61,645 nt of DNA, from assembly GCA_029865945.1 (NCBI GenBank), contig JARXAH010000091.1, positions 1 to 61,645 of the forward strand, read 5' to 3'. The DNA is from Bacteriovoracaceae bacterium (GTDB taxonomy: Bacteria; Bdellovibrionota; Bacteriovoracia; Bacteriovoracales; Bacteriovoracaceae). The position numbers and the translations under genes were made by a program. Shown here piece by piece: positions 34,174 through 43,418 of the stretch; the stretch's first letter is position 1; every line of letters begins with the position of its first letter. The notes beneath the pieces were generated by a model. It saw only the letters and a program-made list of their open reading frames with translations, had not been told where the DNA came from and made no database searches.

Positions 34174-35226
34174 CTATTCTTCTTCGTAGCCTGCTTTGAA
34201 AGAATCAATTGATCGTGGTTCAAAATCCATATCATCTGCTTCTTCATCCACCACATCTTCAATTTCTTCAATTTCCAATTCCGTATCGGAGATATTGAGT
34301 TCGGCAAGTACCTTGTTAAACTCTCTATCGTCGGACAAATCGTCGATTAACATTTGAATATATTGTGCTGGATATTTTGACACCAGTTCTTCGATGTAAT
34401 TTTGTAATTTACCTTCTTTAAGAATTTCTTTTTTGCGATTTAATTGTTTCCAATTATAAATGTAGTGATAGCGACAGTAGGGGCCGGAGGTACGAATATT
34501 TTCACACGAACGCTCCATACACTCATCGCTCTTAGGAAGAAATATATCCATGGTTAGGATCGCTTCCTCAATGTCCTTCCATTGGAAATATTCTTTTAAA
34601 TTTAAAAACTGCTCTTTTATTTTCTCTTCAATTTGCTCCACATCTTTCTTCATTTTTTCTGTAAAATGAAAGGCGGCCTTTTCTTTTTTGGAAACTACTT
34701 TGATATCATCGACATCTAATTCATCGTGATCAACCTCTGGGCCTTTGGGATTTTTTTCTTTTTCTTTTTCTTTCGTGACGATTTTTGTTTTTGATCTGTC
34801 TTTCTTGGATTTTTCACTTAGGAGTTGAGTTTTATTTTTGCTTGAGGTTTGAGAAACCGGTTTAGTATTAATAGGCGCTGAAACATTTTTTTTATTTTTC
34901 AGATCAACATGAGTTTTGGCAACTGGCTTCGCCGCAACTTTTCCCACTGGACCAATTGGTTTAGCAGCTGGCTTTCCTGCTGGCGCTTTTTCTTTAGTAA
35001 CTATTTTTGCGGGAGCTTTAACCGGTTGGGCATGAATTTTTTTTGCAGGTTTAGATTTTACAGCAACGGCCACCTTTTTTTTAGCGGGCGCAGGAGGGGA
35101 CTTAGTCTTTTTTTTGTCTTTTTCTTTCACATTTACCTTTTCTTTGGCCTTGCTTTTGAGCGGAGATTTCAATTTTTCTTTTGAGTTCTCTTTGGCCTTT
35201 GATTTTTTATTATCTTTTTTTCCCAT
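34174..35226 (-). CDS. Lys/Ala/Pro-rich protein with Cys/His motif and acidic tail
   Basis: ATG 35226 follows GGGA at 7 nt and is preferred to the frame start at 35253. The first 170 residues are low-complexity Lys/Ala/Pro/Val, like histone-H1-type or AlgP-like tails. A folded helical part follows, with CMERSCENIRTSGPYCRYHY, a CxxxxC...CxxHY pattern typical of a small zinc-binding motif. The end is strongly acidic (EIEEIEDVVDEEADD). Likely binds nucleic acid or another polyanion (inference). It lies 31 bp after the acyl-CoA dehydrogenase gene on the same strand. Confidence 0.7.
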   Translation of the reverse strand: MGKKDNKKSKAKENSKEKLKSPLKSKAKEKVNVKEKDKKKTKSPPAPAKKKVAVAVKSKPAKKIHAQPVKAPAKIVTKEKAPAGKPAAKPIGPVGKVAAKPVAKTHVDLKNKKNVSAPINTKPVSQTSSKNKTQLLSEKSKKDRSKTKIVTKEKEKEKNPKGPEVDHDELDVDDIKVVSKKEKAAFHFTEKMKKDVEQIEEKIKEQFLNLKEYFQWKDIEEAILTMDIFLPKSDECMERSCENIRTSGPYCRYHYIYNWKQLNRKKEILKEGKLQNYIEELVSKYPAQYIQMLIDDLSDDREFNKVLAELNISDTELEIEEIEDVVDEEADDMDFEPRSIDSFKAGYEEE

Positions 35227-35257
35227 AATATTTTCCCTTATAAACTTAAACATTTTT

Positions 35258-36421
35258 TCACTTTACTTCTTTTAACTCATGAGTGGCAATAACCACTCTT
35301 TGAATTTCTGAAGTTCCTTCATAGATCTCAGTAATTTTTGCATCACGGTAGTAACGCTCTAGGGGATACTCTCTGGTAAATCCATTTCCCCCACAAATTT
35401 GAATTGCTTTAGAAGTGACAAACATCGCCGCTTCCGAGGCAAATAATTTGGCGTGGGCCGATTGTTTCGAGAAAGGTAGATCGCGATTTTTTCTTTGGCT
35501 AGCATCGTAAATTAAAAGCCTGGCCGCATGAATTTTGGTGCTCATATCGGCGAGCATAAATTGAATACCTTGAAGTTGGGAGATGGGTGCGCCAAATTGT
35601 ACGCGCTCGGTACTATATTTTCTTGCATAACGAAAGGCCCCTTCGGCAATGCCTAATGCCTGAGCAGCGATACCGATTCGGCCTCCATCGAGCGTGGCCA
35701 TCGCCACCCTAAAACCTTTTTCCAAACCGCCCAGTAAATTTTTCTTGGGCACCTTCACTTTATCGAAGGCGATTTGCGCGGTGGAGGATCCCCGAATTCC
35801 CAATTTTTCTTCGAGCTTAATAACCGAAAAGCCGGGAGTTTTCGTTTCAACAATGAAAGCACTAATTCCCTTGTAATTGGGAGTCTTCGTCGTTTTTGCA
35901 AAAACAATCGCTACATCGGCCTCTTTACCATTAGTAATCCAATTTTTTACGCCTTGAATTTCATAGTAATCGCCTTTGTCTTCTGCATAGGTGGTAAGGG
36001 ACCCCGCATCAGATCCGGCGTTGGGTTCACTTAAGCAAAAACACCCAATCCATTCACCGCTCGCTAATTTGGGTAGATAAGCATTTTTTTGTTCTTCCGT
36101 TCCAAAGGCAAGAATCGGCCACACACCAAGAGATGTGTGAGCAGAGACGAGCACTCCCGTGGAAGCGCATTGACGAGAAATTTCTTCTACGATGATGGAG
36201 TAAGATAAATAATCCATCCCTGCACCGCCGTAGGCCTCGGGGACATAAGCGCCTAAGAATCCTTGCTCGCCTAACTTTTTAATAAGTTCGGTGGGCAATT
36301 CTTCATCCACATCTATTTTTTTGGCGAGCGGCCCAACTTCGGCATCCGAAAACTTGGCCACAAGTTGGCGCAATTCATCATAGTGGTCGTCTAATAATTG
36401 AAACGTATTTTTTGCATCCAT
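35258..36421 (-). CDS. Acyl-CoA dehydrogenase
   Basis: FAD enzyme for the first step of beta-oxidation. The 387-residue protein has the family patterns [13 protein letters not shown] and GIRGSSTAQ, and the catalytic Glu in [13 protein letters not shown] near the C terminus, as in short/medium-chain enzymes. Length is standard. It precedes the Lys-rich gene and follows enoyl-CoA hydratase in one minus-strand group. Chain-length preference cannot be read here. Confidence 0.93.
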   Translation of the reverse strand: MDAKNTFQLLDDHYDELRQLVAKFSDAEVGPLAKKIDVDEELPTELIKKLGEQGFLGAYVPEAYGGAGMDYLSYSIIVEEISRQCASTGVLVSAHTSLGVWPILAFGTEEQKNAYLPKLASGEWIGCFCLSEPNAGSDAGSLTTYAEDKGDYYEIQGVKNWITNGKEADVAIVFAKTTKTPNYKGISAFIVETKTPGFSVIKLEEKLGIRGSSTAQIAFDKVKVPKKNLLGGLEKGFRVAMATLDGGRIGIAAQALGIAEGAFRYARKYSTERVQFGAPISQLQGIQFMLADMSTKIHAARLLIYDASQRKNRDLPFSKQSAHAKLFASEAAMFVTSKAIQICGGNGFTREYPLERYYRDAKITEIYEGTSEIQRVVIATHELKEVK

Positions 36422-36460
36422 TTTATTCCTTTATTTTGATTTTGATTTTGATTTTTATTT

Positions 36461-37228
36461 TTATTTTGATATAAATTGAGAGGGCCTTCGCTCGATAAAC
36501 GCGGCCATCCCCTCTTTTTGATCATCAGTTGAAAAAAGAGAAGCAAACATTTGCGACTCTCTGGCCAAATTCTCCGTTGAGGTTTTTCCCATTTTTTTGA
36601 TGGCCTTAAGCGCTAGTGGGCCGTTCATGGAAATTTTCTTGGCCCTATTTTCTGTTTCAATTCTTAACGTCGCCACATCCGGAAAAATTTCTTGCACAAT
36701 TCCTAGTTCCAGCATTTTGCTACTACTAAAACTCTCTCCTGTCATCGCTAGCCACTTACTTCTCGCAACCCCAATGGACTGAACTAATCGCGCCCAACCT
36801 CCAAAACCGGGAATGACTCCCAATTTAGCCTCGGGAATTCCCCATTGACCGCTTGTGGCAGCGTAGATGATATCGCAAGCAAGGGCGAGCTCTAGTCCAC
36901 CACCCAACGCGTGTCCATTCACACAAGCGATGACGGGCCTTGGGAAATTTTCAATCATTTCGTTGACCTTGTGGCCAAGCAAAGAAAAACTTAAGGCACT
37001 CTCAGAATCCATATCACTCATGGCCGCAATGTCAGCTCCAGCGACGAAGGCCTTTTCTCCCTCTCCCGTGAGGATGATTACTTTTGATTCATGCCATGGT
37101 TGATGGATTTCGGATTGAAAAAAATTTTGTAATTCCATTAAAACATCCCTATTGAGGGCATTAAGTTTTTCAGGGCGCGAGATGGTGGCCGTGACAATGC
37201 CGAGTGATCTTTTGATGTTAATAGTCAT
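36461..37228 (-). CDS. Enoyl-CoA hydratase
   Basis: A 255-residue crotonase: oxyanion-hole element AFVAGADI and NGHALGGGLELALACD with the first catalytic Glu, and IPEAKLGVIPGFGG with the second. It hydrates 2-enoyl-CoA to 3-hydroxyacyl-CoA. All active residues are intact, in contrast to the crotonase-like protein at 47056-47910. The start overlaps the 3-hydroxyacyl-CoA dehydrogenase stop by 11 bp. Confidence 0.92.
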   Translation of the reverse strand: MTINIKRSLGIVTATISRPEKLNALNRDVLMELQNFFQSEIHQPWHESKVIILTGEGEKAFVAGADIAAMSDMDSESALSFSLLGHKVNEMIENFPRPVIACVNGHALGGGLELALACDIIYAATSGQWGIPEAKLGVIPGFGGWARLVQSIGVARSKWLAMTGESFSSSKMLELGIVQEIFPDVATLRIETENRAKKISMNGPLALKAIKKMGKTSTENLARESQMFASLFSTDDQKEGMAAFIERRPSQFISK

Positions 37229-38069
37229 AAAATCCCCTTTTACTTTTTCTTCCCAAACGATTGGCCATCACATATTGGCGAAGCAAAGGACACGGCCGAT
37301 ATTTGCTATCACCTAAACCTTCAAAAAGAACTTCCATAATGGAGAGACAAGTATCGAGGCCAATAAAATCCGCCAACTCAAGAGGGCCCATCGGAACATT
37401 GGTTCCTAATTTCATTCCCTCATCTATATCTTTTGGGGTGGCGATGCCTTCATGTAAAACATAAATGGCCTCATTAATCATAGGCATTAAAATGCGGTTA
37501 ACAATAAATCCAGGAAAATCTTTTGATACAACCCAAGTTTTTCCCAGCTCCTGGGCCAAGGATTGAACCACACTCAATGTTTCAGATGATGTGGTTAGTC
37601 CAGGAATGATTTCTACTAATTTCATTACGGGCACAGGATTCATAAAATGCATTCCAATAACTTTGTCGGGACGCTTGGTGGACGCTGCTAATTCGGTGAT
37701 CGGAATCGATGAGGTATTGGAAGACAGGATGGCATTTTGTGGTAATTTATTATCGAGTGTTTGAAAGAGTTCTAATTTTAATTTCTTATCTTCTTTAATC
37801 GCCTCAATAGAAAAGTTAATGGAATGGGTATCAAAGGAGTCCCAATGAGTAGTCAGGGTTAAATTTTTTTCCCACTGACTTTTTTGCTCTGACGTCCACT
37901 TCCCTTTTTCTATGCCCTTTTCCCACTGACTCACGATGGTCTGCTTGGCCAAATCCACCATTGACTGGGCAACATCCAATAACACGACCTTGAAACCTTG
38001 CTGGATACAGGTTTGAGCAATACCTCGCCCCATTTGACCAGCACCCACAACTAAAATATTTCTACTCAT
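37218..38069 (-). CDS. 3-hydroxybutyryl-CoA (3-hydroxyacyl-CoA) dehydrogenase
   Basis: ATG 38069 (AAAGGA upstream) is preferred over the longer frame at 38111, because the NAD Rossmann fold begins at once: ILVVGAGQMGRGIAQ. The catalytic His is in IGMHFMNPVPVMKLVEI and the C-terminal dimer domain has GFIVNRILMPMINEA. About 283 residues, normal. It oxidises 3-hydroxyacyl-CoA with NAD. First of three or four genes (then hydratase, acyl-CoA dehydrogenase, Lys-rich protein). Confidence 0.93.
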   Translation of the reverse strand: MSRNILVVGAGQMGRGIAQTCIQQGFKVVLLDVAQSMVDLAKQTIVSQWEKGIEKGKWTSEQKSQWEKNLTLTTHWDSFDTHSINFSIEAIKEDKKLKLELFQTLDNKLPQNAILSSNTSSIPITELAASTKRPDKVIGMHFMNPVPVMKLVEIIPGLTTSSETLSVVQSLAQELGKTWVVSKDFPGFIVNRILMPMINEAIYVLHEGIATPKDIDEGMKLGTNVPMGPLELADFIGLDTCLSIMEVLFEGLGDSKYRPCPLLRQYVMANRLGRKSKRGFYDY

Positions 38070-38192
38070 CTTTTTCCTTTCAATTTGATCAATGATATTT
38101 TGAATCATCATCGCAAAAATTTTCTAGGCCATCCAGTGGAATTCTTTTGTATTTGAGATGATTTCTTGTCATTAAAGAAAATATGAATTAGT

Positions 38193-38249
38193 TATAATAG
38201 TTGTCCCATTTCTTAAAATTAAGTTTGGTATTGGTTTTTGGAAAATGGG
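38193..38249 (+). promoter_or_regulatory. rpsT -10 element and 5' leader hairpin
   Basis: TATAAT at 38193-38198 is a perfect -10; no -35 is well placed (TTGTCA is 21 bp away). The transcript would begin near 38205, where CCCATTT (38205-38211) pairs with AAATGGG (38243-38249). The hairpin lies about 40 nt before the TTG start codon. S20 mRNA is autoregulated in other bacteria through its leader; a similar role here is a guess. Confidence 0.45.
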
Positions 38250-38290
38250 AATCGTTTATTAATTTTAACTTTGTTATAAGGAGTGTTTGC

Positions 38291-38554
38291 TTGGCAAATC
38301 ACAAATCAGCAGCGAAAAGGGCGAAACAATCAGAAAAGAAACGTGCACACAACCGTTCTAAGAGTTCGGCAGTAAAAACTGCTATTAAAGCGATTAGACA
38401 ACTTATTGATTCAGATAAGATGGATGAAGCGAAAAAAATTCTTCCAGCTATTCAGTCAAAAATTGCAAAATTGGCCAAAACTAACATTATCAAGAAAAAA
38501 ACTGCTTCTCGAAAAATTAGTCGAATTGCCGCTAAAGTAACGACTAAAAAATAA
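38291..38554 (+). CDS. rpsT: 30S ribosomal protein S20
   Basis: The protein from TTG 38291 reads (M)ANHKSAAKRAKQSEKKRAHN, the standard S20 opening, with AAGGAG 7 nt upstream. The longer frame from 38201 adds unrelated residues and is rejected. 87 residues, very basic, helical; binds 16S rRNA in the small subunit body. A TTG start on S20 is also known in E. coli, where it lowers translation and takes part in autogenous control. Confidence 0.96.
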   Translation: MANHKSAAKRAKQSEKKRAHNRSKSSAVKTAIKAIRQLIDSDKMDEAKKILPAIQSKIAKLAKTNIIKKKTASRKISRIAAKVTTKK

Positions 38555-38567
38555 ATTCATTCTCTTT

Positions 38568-38642
38568 TTTGTACTTCTTAGTTTGAGGGTAGCTTAAATT
38601 CGTTAAGATCAATTAAGCTTGATTAGATTTGAGAAGTACAAA
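38568..38642. terminator. Long inverted repeat between convergent rpsT and DUF420 genes
   Basis: TTTGTACTTCT (38568-38578) pairs with AGAAGTACAAA (38632-38642), an 11-bp stem, with smaller internal stems such as CTTAA/TTAAG. The right arm lies inside the last codons of the DUF420 gene. It may serve as a shared bidirectional terminator, but the loop is long and the T-tract precedes the stem on the rpsT strand. Confidence 0.3.
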
Positions 38643-39182
38643 TATCAGAACGCCGGTAAGGGAAACATAAAACCACAATGGATAAGTCCACTTAGCCAAC
38701 TTTTTATGCTGAGCAATTCTGTTCGATATTCCCCAATAAAAACTTAACAGCACCATGGGAAAGACAATCGTCGACAACAGTATGTGACTGATAAGAATAA
38801 AAAAATAAATCGGTCTCATGATACCCACGCCTTGAAACTTAGAATCTCCATGGAAGCTGTGATAGATCAAATAACCCACTAGAAATAATGACGACGACAC
38901 AAACGCCAACTTCATCCAACGTTTATGCCTATCAATATAAATTTGACCTTGGGAACGCCGCTTAATGGAGCGAATGCCCAACAAAATGCAGGCCGCTGCC
39001 GTCAAATTCATGCAAGCGTTAAAAAAGGGAATGAACTCCCACCACCCAGATTCACTACTACTGGGGGCCAAAAATCCGTGAGAAAAATAAACCAACCAAA
39101 CTAGTCCACTTAAGGCAAGGACCGAAAAAAGTAAAATAAATTTGTCGGCCTTACTTAAATATTGGGAATTTAAAATCGACAT
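38613..39182 (-). CDS. DUF420 family membrane protein
   Basis: ATG 39182 follows CGGAGAAAAAA and replaces the longer frame at 39239. The 189-residue protein has five membrane helices with the DUF420 features: INACMN-like NACMNLTAA, DRHKRWM, YHSFHGD and ISHILLST, which contain conserved His residues. DUF420/CtaM-type proteins are linked to cytochrome oxidase assembly. No oxidase genes are nearby in this window. Confidence 0.8.
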   Translation of the reverse strand: MSILNSQYLSKADKFILLFSVLALSGLVWLVYFSHGFLAPSSSESGWWEFIPFFNACMNLTAAACILLGIRSIKRRSQGQIYIDRHKRWMKLAFVSSSLFLVGYLIYHSFHGDSKFQGVGIMRPIYFFILISHILLSTIVFPMVLLSFYWGISNRIAQHKKLAKWTYPLWFYVSLTGVLIFVLLKSNQA

Positions 39183-39260
39183 TTTTTTCTCCGATTTTTT
39201 CAGATGACTCAATTTAGTCAAGAAACAGACGATAAGCATGAGAGGTGGACGCTTAAGTAT

Positions 39261-42047
39261 ATGGTGATGAATCGAAAATGGATACTATTTTGCATCTCTC
39301 TTTGTGCTCATTTTTTGATTGTGAGTTGCGATTTATTTGAGGCCGATCATAGTATTCCTGAGGGTGCGCAAGAGGGTGCCAATGCTGCCAATCTTAAGGC
39401 CGAAGCTTGTCCAAAAGTAGATTCCCTAAAAGATTATGGATTAATCAAAAAATACCCAGAGATTTGTATTCTTCAAATGTGCACCGATGTGGAAGCGCCT
39501 GAGTATAAAAAAGCTGATATCGAACGTGAAACAGAATTTTTTAAAACTTATCGCCTCAAAGTTCCAGAAAAATTTAGAACGTGGCAGTTTATCTGGCAAT
39601 CTGCAGATAAGTGCAAATACCCCAACAAAGATTTTTGTCAGCACCCTCAGGGAAATAATTGTTTTGAGAAAGATAAGGAAAAGTGTCCTCAGAGAAATCA
39701 CTGCGAGTTTTTTTTGTGTGAATTAGAAATGAGTGTCGATAACGAAAAATTTAGAGAATTTGAATACCACATTAAGCAATCAGGTGGTGGAAAAATTACG
39801 ATTAAGAAAGAAGATTGTGGGAAATACCCATTCGTATCAAAATTGAAAAGTCCTCCTGCTGTGTTGGCGGCTTCCGTGGCCGCTACCGGTAACGAGTCGC
39901 CGGCCATTATCCCTACAACGGTACCTCCAGCTGTGCAGACAGCAGTGCAAACAGCAGTGCAAACAGCAGTGCAGACAGCTTCCCCGCCAGTTGCCGTTGC
40001 TCCGGTAGTTGCTCCGGTAGTTGCCCCGGCCGCTGAACTGGTTGTTGAAAAGAAACCACCGACCAATGAAAAGGCGGCGGAGAAGCAGGTGCCCCAGGTC
40101 CCCTCGACATTAGTAGAAAAAGAAAAGAATGAGGAAGTGAAAGTGATAGCAGCGACCCTGGATGAAAAAAAACCTGAAGTAGTAATGGATGGCCCTCCGG
40201 TGGCCGTTGCGACTCCTGAAGAAGTTAAAGTGGAATTTAAAAGTGAAGTGGCGGCGGCCGAAGGAAAAAAAACTGAGTCCAGTGTACAGTCATCGGTCTT
40301 AACTAAAATGAAAACCTGCCTTCCTCCTGAAATATTGAAAGATTTTACGACAAATAAAACCAACATCACTGATTTTGCGGCCGACCAGGCGGTCGATAAT
40401 TGTGGATGCCAATTTAAATTATGTAATGATCCCAAATTTCGCGAATACAGTGAATTGCTAGTAGAAGAGGTAAGGAAATATGAAGGTCGATGTAAAGCAA
40501 AATATCCCCTAGATTCCGTATCAATAGTTACTACTAACCAATGTTTAAATGAAGAAATCGTCATCGAAAAAAATATTTCCAAAGAACCCATTGTGATGAA
40601 TTTAATTGTCGATAACAGTGCGGATCTTTCACCTTGGCAAACAGCAAAAAAATCTTTACTTGATCAAATCGACGAATTAATGGCAGTTGGGGTTAAATTA
40701 AAAATTTATGCCTTAAGCCAAGTGAATCAAAAATATGATGGGTCTCCCCAATTACTATCTCCTATTTGCGAAAAAAAGAAATTTTATGCACCAGAACCGG
40801 TAGCAGAAATTCTTATTAATTCCCAAAATAGTAAAGAACAAATTTCCAATCTTATTGCCGAAGGATTGCAACGTGTACCGGCGGTGAATAACTTTTTTTA
40901 TCCTGCAGGAATTTGTTTCATCAACAGGCTTTTTGATGAATTTGAAAAACGCCAAGGCCAATCCCAATTAATACCTCAAAAACAAGTTATTTTTTTAGCA
41001 ACCCACAGAGATGATTTCTCCAATAATGTGAATGCGGTCAATGAAACCTATTGCTTTGATTCTGTTGCACCGAAGGATCCTGGACAAGAAAAATCGGGAC
41101 GAGAAATTGCCTCCCAAAAAATGATGAACTATTACGCAAAAGTGAGATCGTTAGAATTTATGGTCACAGTGAACGGATTAGAAACAAAAACTTATCAAAT
41201 GTCTTTAGATGATACGGGACAAGAATTTTATGACTCTTTAACTAATGATGACCGAGAGTGTAGGTCCCAAGAAATGAATTGGATGAGACAAAAAGAAAAA
41301 ATTACGGAAAGTTTTAAAAGTTGTCGCATCAAACGAAGCTTTAAACGATTATTGGTTTCATCTTCTGAAGTACCAGAGCCCAATTTGTGTTTATTTACCT
41401 GCGATCAGAGGCCAAGTTTTTACTTAAAAGGTGAAGGCCATGATTGTTTCAAAAACTTGGCCAAGCAAAAATATACCATGATCGACGATTATCGTTATGT
41501 GACTTGTGAGCGCGATGATCAAGGAAGTGAAATTTTAAGGTCAACTCCCCTATGTGCGGCCAATCCATTGGTAGGAAATTACCAAATGCTTACGGGGGCG
41601 AGCGAAATTTTGAAGCGAAACCAGATGATTAAAGACCAATGGAAGTTTTTAATTTTTAATACGACAAGTGAATCTTGTTCTGCGAAGGGTTTAAAAATTT
41701 CTAAAAATTACCAAGATAAATTTTCTGAATGGAAAAATTCGATGGGTGTTGATGTTCGCTCCGTTAATTTGTGCGACGATGCGGCCGCCGAAAATTTGAC
41801 GAAAGGATTAAGCGAATTAATTCAAGAATCTACTCACGGACTAAATTATGCAATTAACCTTCCTGCGGGAAGTAAAATTGAAAAAATTACTTTATTGGCC
41901 GAAGACCAGAAACTTATTATCCCAAGTGAAGCTTATAAAATCATGAAAACCAGTAAAGGGACATCGCTGCAATTTACTTCGATCAACATGCGAAAAACCA
42001 TCACTGGGTTTCAAAAAATAATCATCACCTATGCACCGTCCATATAA
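39261..42047 (+). CDS. Large Cys-module lipoprotein with VWA-like segment
   Basis: The start is set at ATG 39261 (39267 also possible) because a lipoprotein signal follows directly, with lipobox LIVSC. About 929 residues. Three similar modules recur: CILQMC, CEFFLC and CQFKLC (roughly residues 69, 148 and 383 from this start), each followed 30-50 residues later by a Cys next to KYP. Between modules 2 and 3 is a low-complexity linker with AVQT and VAP repeats. About residue 440-480, MNLIVDNSADLSPWQTAKKSLLDQI resembles a VWA strand and first metal site with DxSxD. The C-terminal half is Cys-containing and unrecognised. Probably surface-exposed or periplasmic; role unknown. Confidence 0.7.
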   Translation: MVMNRKWILFCISLCAHFLIVSCDLFEADHSIPEGAQEGANAANLKAEACPKVDSLKDYGLIKKYPEICILQMCTDVEAPEYKKADIERETEFFKTYRLKVPEKFRTWQFIWQSADKCKYPNKDFCQHPQGNNCFEKDKEKCPQRNHCEFFLCELEMSVDNEKFREFEYHIKQSGGGKITIKKEDCGKYPFVSKLKSPPAVLAASVAATGNESPAIIPTTVPPAVQTAVQTAVQTAVQTASPPVAVAPVVAPVVAPAAELVVEKKPPTNEKAAEKQVPQVPSTLVEKEKNEEVKVIAATLDEKKPEVVMDGPPVAVATPEEVKVEFKSEVAAAEGKKTESSVQSSVLTKMKTCLPPEILKDFTTNKTNITDFAADQAVDNCGCQFKLCNDPKFREYSELLVEEVRKYEGRCKAKYPLDSVSIVTTNQCLNEEIVIEKNISKEPIVMNLIVDNSADLSPWQTAKKSLLDQIDELMAVGVKLKIYALSQVNQKYDGSPQLLSPICEKKKFYAPEPVAEILINSQNSKEQISNLIAEGLQRVPAVNNFFYPAGICFINRLFDEFEKRQGQSQLIPQKQVIFLATHRDDFSNNVNAVNETYCFDSVAPKDPGQEKSGREIASQKMMNYYAKVRSLEFMVTVNGLETKTYQMSLDDTGQEFYDSLTNDDRECRSQEMNWMRQKEKITESFKSCRIKRSFKRLLVSSSEVPEPNLCLFTCDQRPSFYLKGEGHDCFKNLAKQKYTMIDDYRYVTCERDDQGSEILRSTPLCAANPLVGNYQMLTGASEILKRNQMIKDQWKFLIFNTTSESCSAKGLKISKNYQDKFSEWKNSMGVDVRSVNLCDDAAAENLTKGLSELIQESTHGLNYAINLPAGSKIEKITLLAEDQKLIIPSEAYKIMKTSKGTSLQFTSINMRKTITGFQKIIITYAPSI
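39933..40031 (+). repeat. In-frame 12-bp tandem repeats in the lipoprotein linker
   Basis: GTGCARACAGCA occurs four times (39933-39980; encodes VQTA units), and GTTGCTCCGGTA two exact times plus a variant (39996-40031; encodes VAPV). Both units are 12 bp, so copy changes keep the frame and would change linker length only. Confidence 0.85.
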
Positions 42048-42070
42048 AATAATTGGACTCAAAGAATCTA

Positions 42071-42099
42071 TTGACATAATTTAAGAAAATGAATTTAAT
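42071..42099 (+). promoter_or_regulatory. tRNA-Val promoter
   Basis: A perfect -35 TTGACA at 42071-42076 and TTTAAT (-10, five of six) at 42094-42099 with the ideal 17-bp spacer. Transcription would begin near 42106, about 25 nt before the tRNA. Confidence 0.75.
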
Positions 42100-42130
42100 G
42101 TCTGAATTCCTTTAATTTTTCTCAATTAGT

Positions 42131-42206
42131 GGGCGTTTAGCTCAGCTGGGAGAGCGCTACCCTTACAAGGTAGATGTCGGGGGTTCGATCCCCTCAACGC
42201 CCACCA
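42131..42206 (+). tRNA. tRNA-Val (anticodon TAC)
   Basis: A 76-nt cloverleaf with 7-bp acceptor stem GGGCGTT/AACGCCC, D-arm GCTC...GAGC, anticodon stem CTACC/GGTAG with loop CTTACAA (anticodon TAC, reads GTA and GTG), T-arm GGGGG-TTCGATC-CCCCT-like pairing, discriminator A and an encoded CCA end. No integrase or repeated tRNA 3' end was seen nearby. Confidence 0.95.
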
Positions 42207-42344
42207 CTAATTTAGAAAAGCCGATTTGATGACGCCAAATTTTTCGCAACTAAATCATTCTCTTATCTAACATAAATCATACAATGTATTAGGCGCTCGC
42301 CCTCTATTTAACAAACACAGATTTTTTTGAAGATTGGGGTAAAC

Positions 42345-43418
42345 ATGATGAAAGATGAAAACACAAAAATGATCAAGTTAACCCAAACCGTAAAGAAGGG
42401 CGGTTGTGCTGCCAAAGTACCGGCGCTCATTTTAAAAGAGATTTTGGCCGGAGTGAATTTCCCGCCGCTCATCGAAGGATTAACTGTCGATGGATCCTCA
42501 TTTGATGATGCCGCCATTTATGAAATTTCCCCTGATATTGCCTTAGTTCAAACATTAGATTTTTTTACACCGATTCTTGATACACCCTATGATTTTGGAG
42601 CTGTGGCCGCGGCCAATTCTTTGAGTGATGTTTATGCTATGGGCGGAAGACCTAAAACTTGTATGGCCATCCTCGCGGCGCCCCTCGCCACCATGGAAAC
42701 TTCGATTATCAAAGAAGTGCTTCAGGGTGCAATTGACGTCATCAAGGAATCAAAGAGCTCGCTTGTGGGAGGACACTCGATTGATGATGACACTTTAAAA
42801 TTTGGACTATCAATTACGGGAGTCGTCCATCCAAAAAAAGTTTGGACTAATGCGGGGGCCCTTCCTGGTGATCAATTAATTCTAACAAAACCCTTAGGTA
42901 CTGGAACTTTATGTGCAGGCCTTAAGCATAAATCCTATCATGAATCAGACATAGAAGAGGCCGTTCAATCTATGAAACGTCTCAATAATATTATGGATTA
43001 TTTATCCTCCGTTTCAATCGAGGCCATTCATAGCGCGACAGATATTACTGGTTTTGGGTTGGCAGGGCATAGTTTACAAATGGCAAAAGCATCTAAGGTA
43101 AATTTTAAAATCTTTGCACACTCTTTGCCCCTCTTTAAACAAACGATTTCCTCTCTTGAAAGCGCGCATCTCACAAAGGCCCACAAAAGCAATGAAGAGT
43201 ACTCTCGGCCATGCTTCAATTTTGAAACGAAAGTATCTGCTCTCTTAAAACTTGTCATGTTTGATCCTCAAACTAGTGGAGGATTACTTCTCAGCGTAAA
43301 GGCCGCGCAAGCAAATAAAATAGTAGAAGAACTAGCAAATTTTTTTCCGGGAACGGCCATCATCGGAAGTGTGACAGATATTTCGACAACTGATAAAAAA
43401 TTTGTCCATGTGGAATGA
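42345..43418 (+). CDS. selD: Selenophosphate synthase
   Basis: Makes selenophosphate from ATP and selenide. ATG 42345 (GGGG 5-6 nt upstream) is preferred over TTG 42327. The active-site loop reads KKGGCAAKVP with Cys21 and Lys24 conserved; the second Cys of E. coli SelD is Ala here, and the position is Cys, not selenocysteine. AIRS/PurM-type core follows (DDAAIYEI, SLSDVYAMGGRP, GGHSIDD, TDITGFGLAGH). Overlaps mnmH by 11 bp, so selenophosphate is probably made for tRNA modification. Confidence 0.95.
   Translation: MMKDENTKMIKLTQTVKKGGCAAKVPALILKEILAGVNFPPLIEGLTVDGSSFDDAAIYEISPDIALVQTLDFFTPILDTPYDFGAVAAANSLSDVYAMGGRPKTCMAILAAPLATMETSIIKEVLQGAIDVIKESKSSLVGGHSIDDDTLKFGLSITGVVHPKKVWTNAGALPGDQLILTKPLGTGTLCAGLKHKSYHESDIEEAVQSMKRLNNIMDYLSSVSIEAIHSATDITGFGLAGHSLQMAKASKVNFKIFAHSLPLFKQTISSLESAHLTKAHKSNEEYSRPCFNFETKVSALLKLVMFDPQTSGGLLLSVKAAQANKIVEELANFFPGTAIIGSVTDISTTDKKFVHVE

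Noticed and set aside
34909-35184. Phe/Arg-rich plus-strand open frame
   Set aside because: It is the mirror of the Lys-rich low-complexity region on the minus strand.
39933-40031. CRISPR array
   Set aside because: The repeats are adjacent 12-bp units without spacers, inside a coding frame; no cas genes anywhere in the window.
39698-40591. 297-codon minus-strand open frame
   Set aside because: It is antisense to the Cys-module lipoprotein and mirrors its low-complexity Ala/Pro/Thr linker; no ribosome binding site or recognisable protein.
42131-42206. tRNA-Val as an integration site for a mobile element
   Set aside because: No integrase gene and no second copy of the tRNA 3' end were seen in the neighbourhood.
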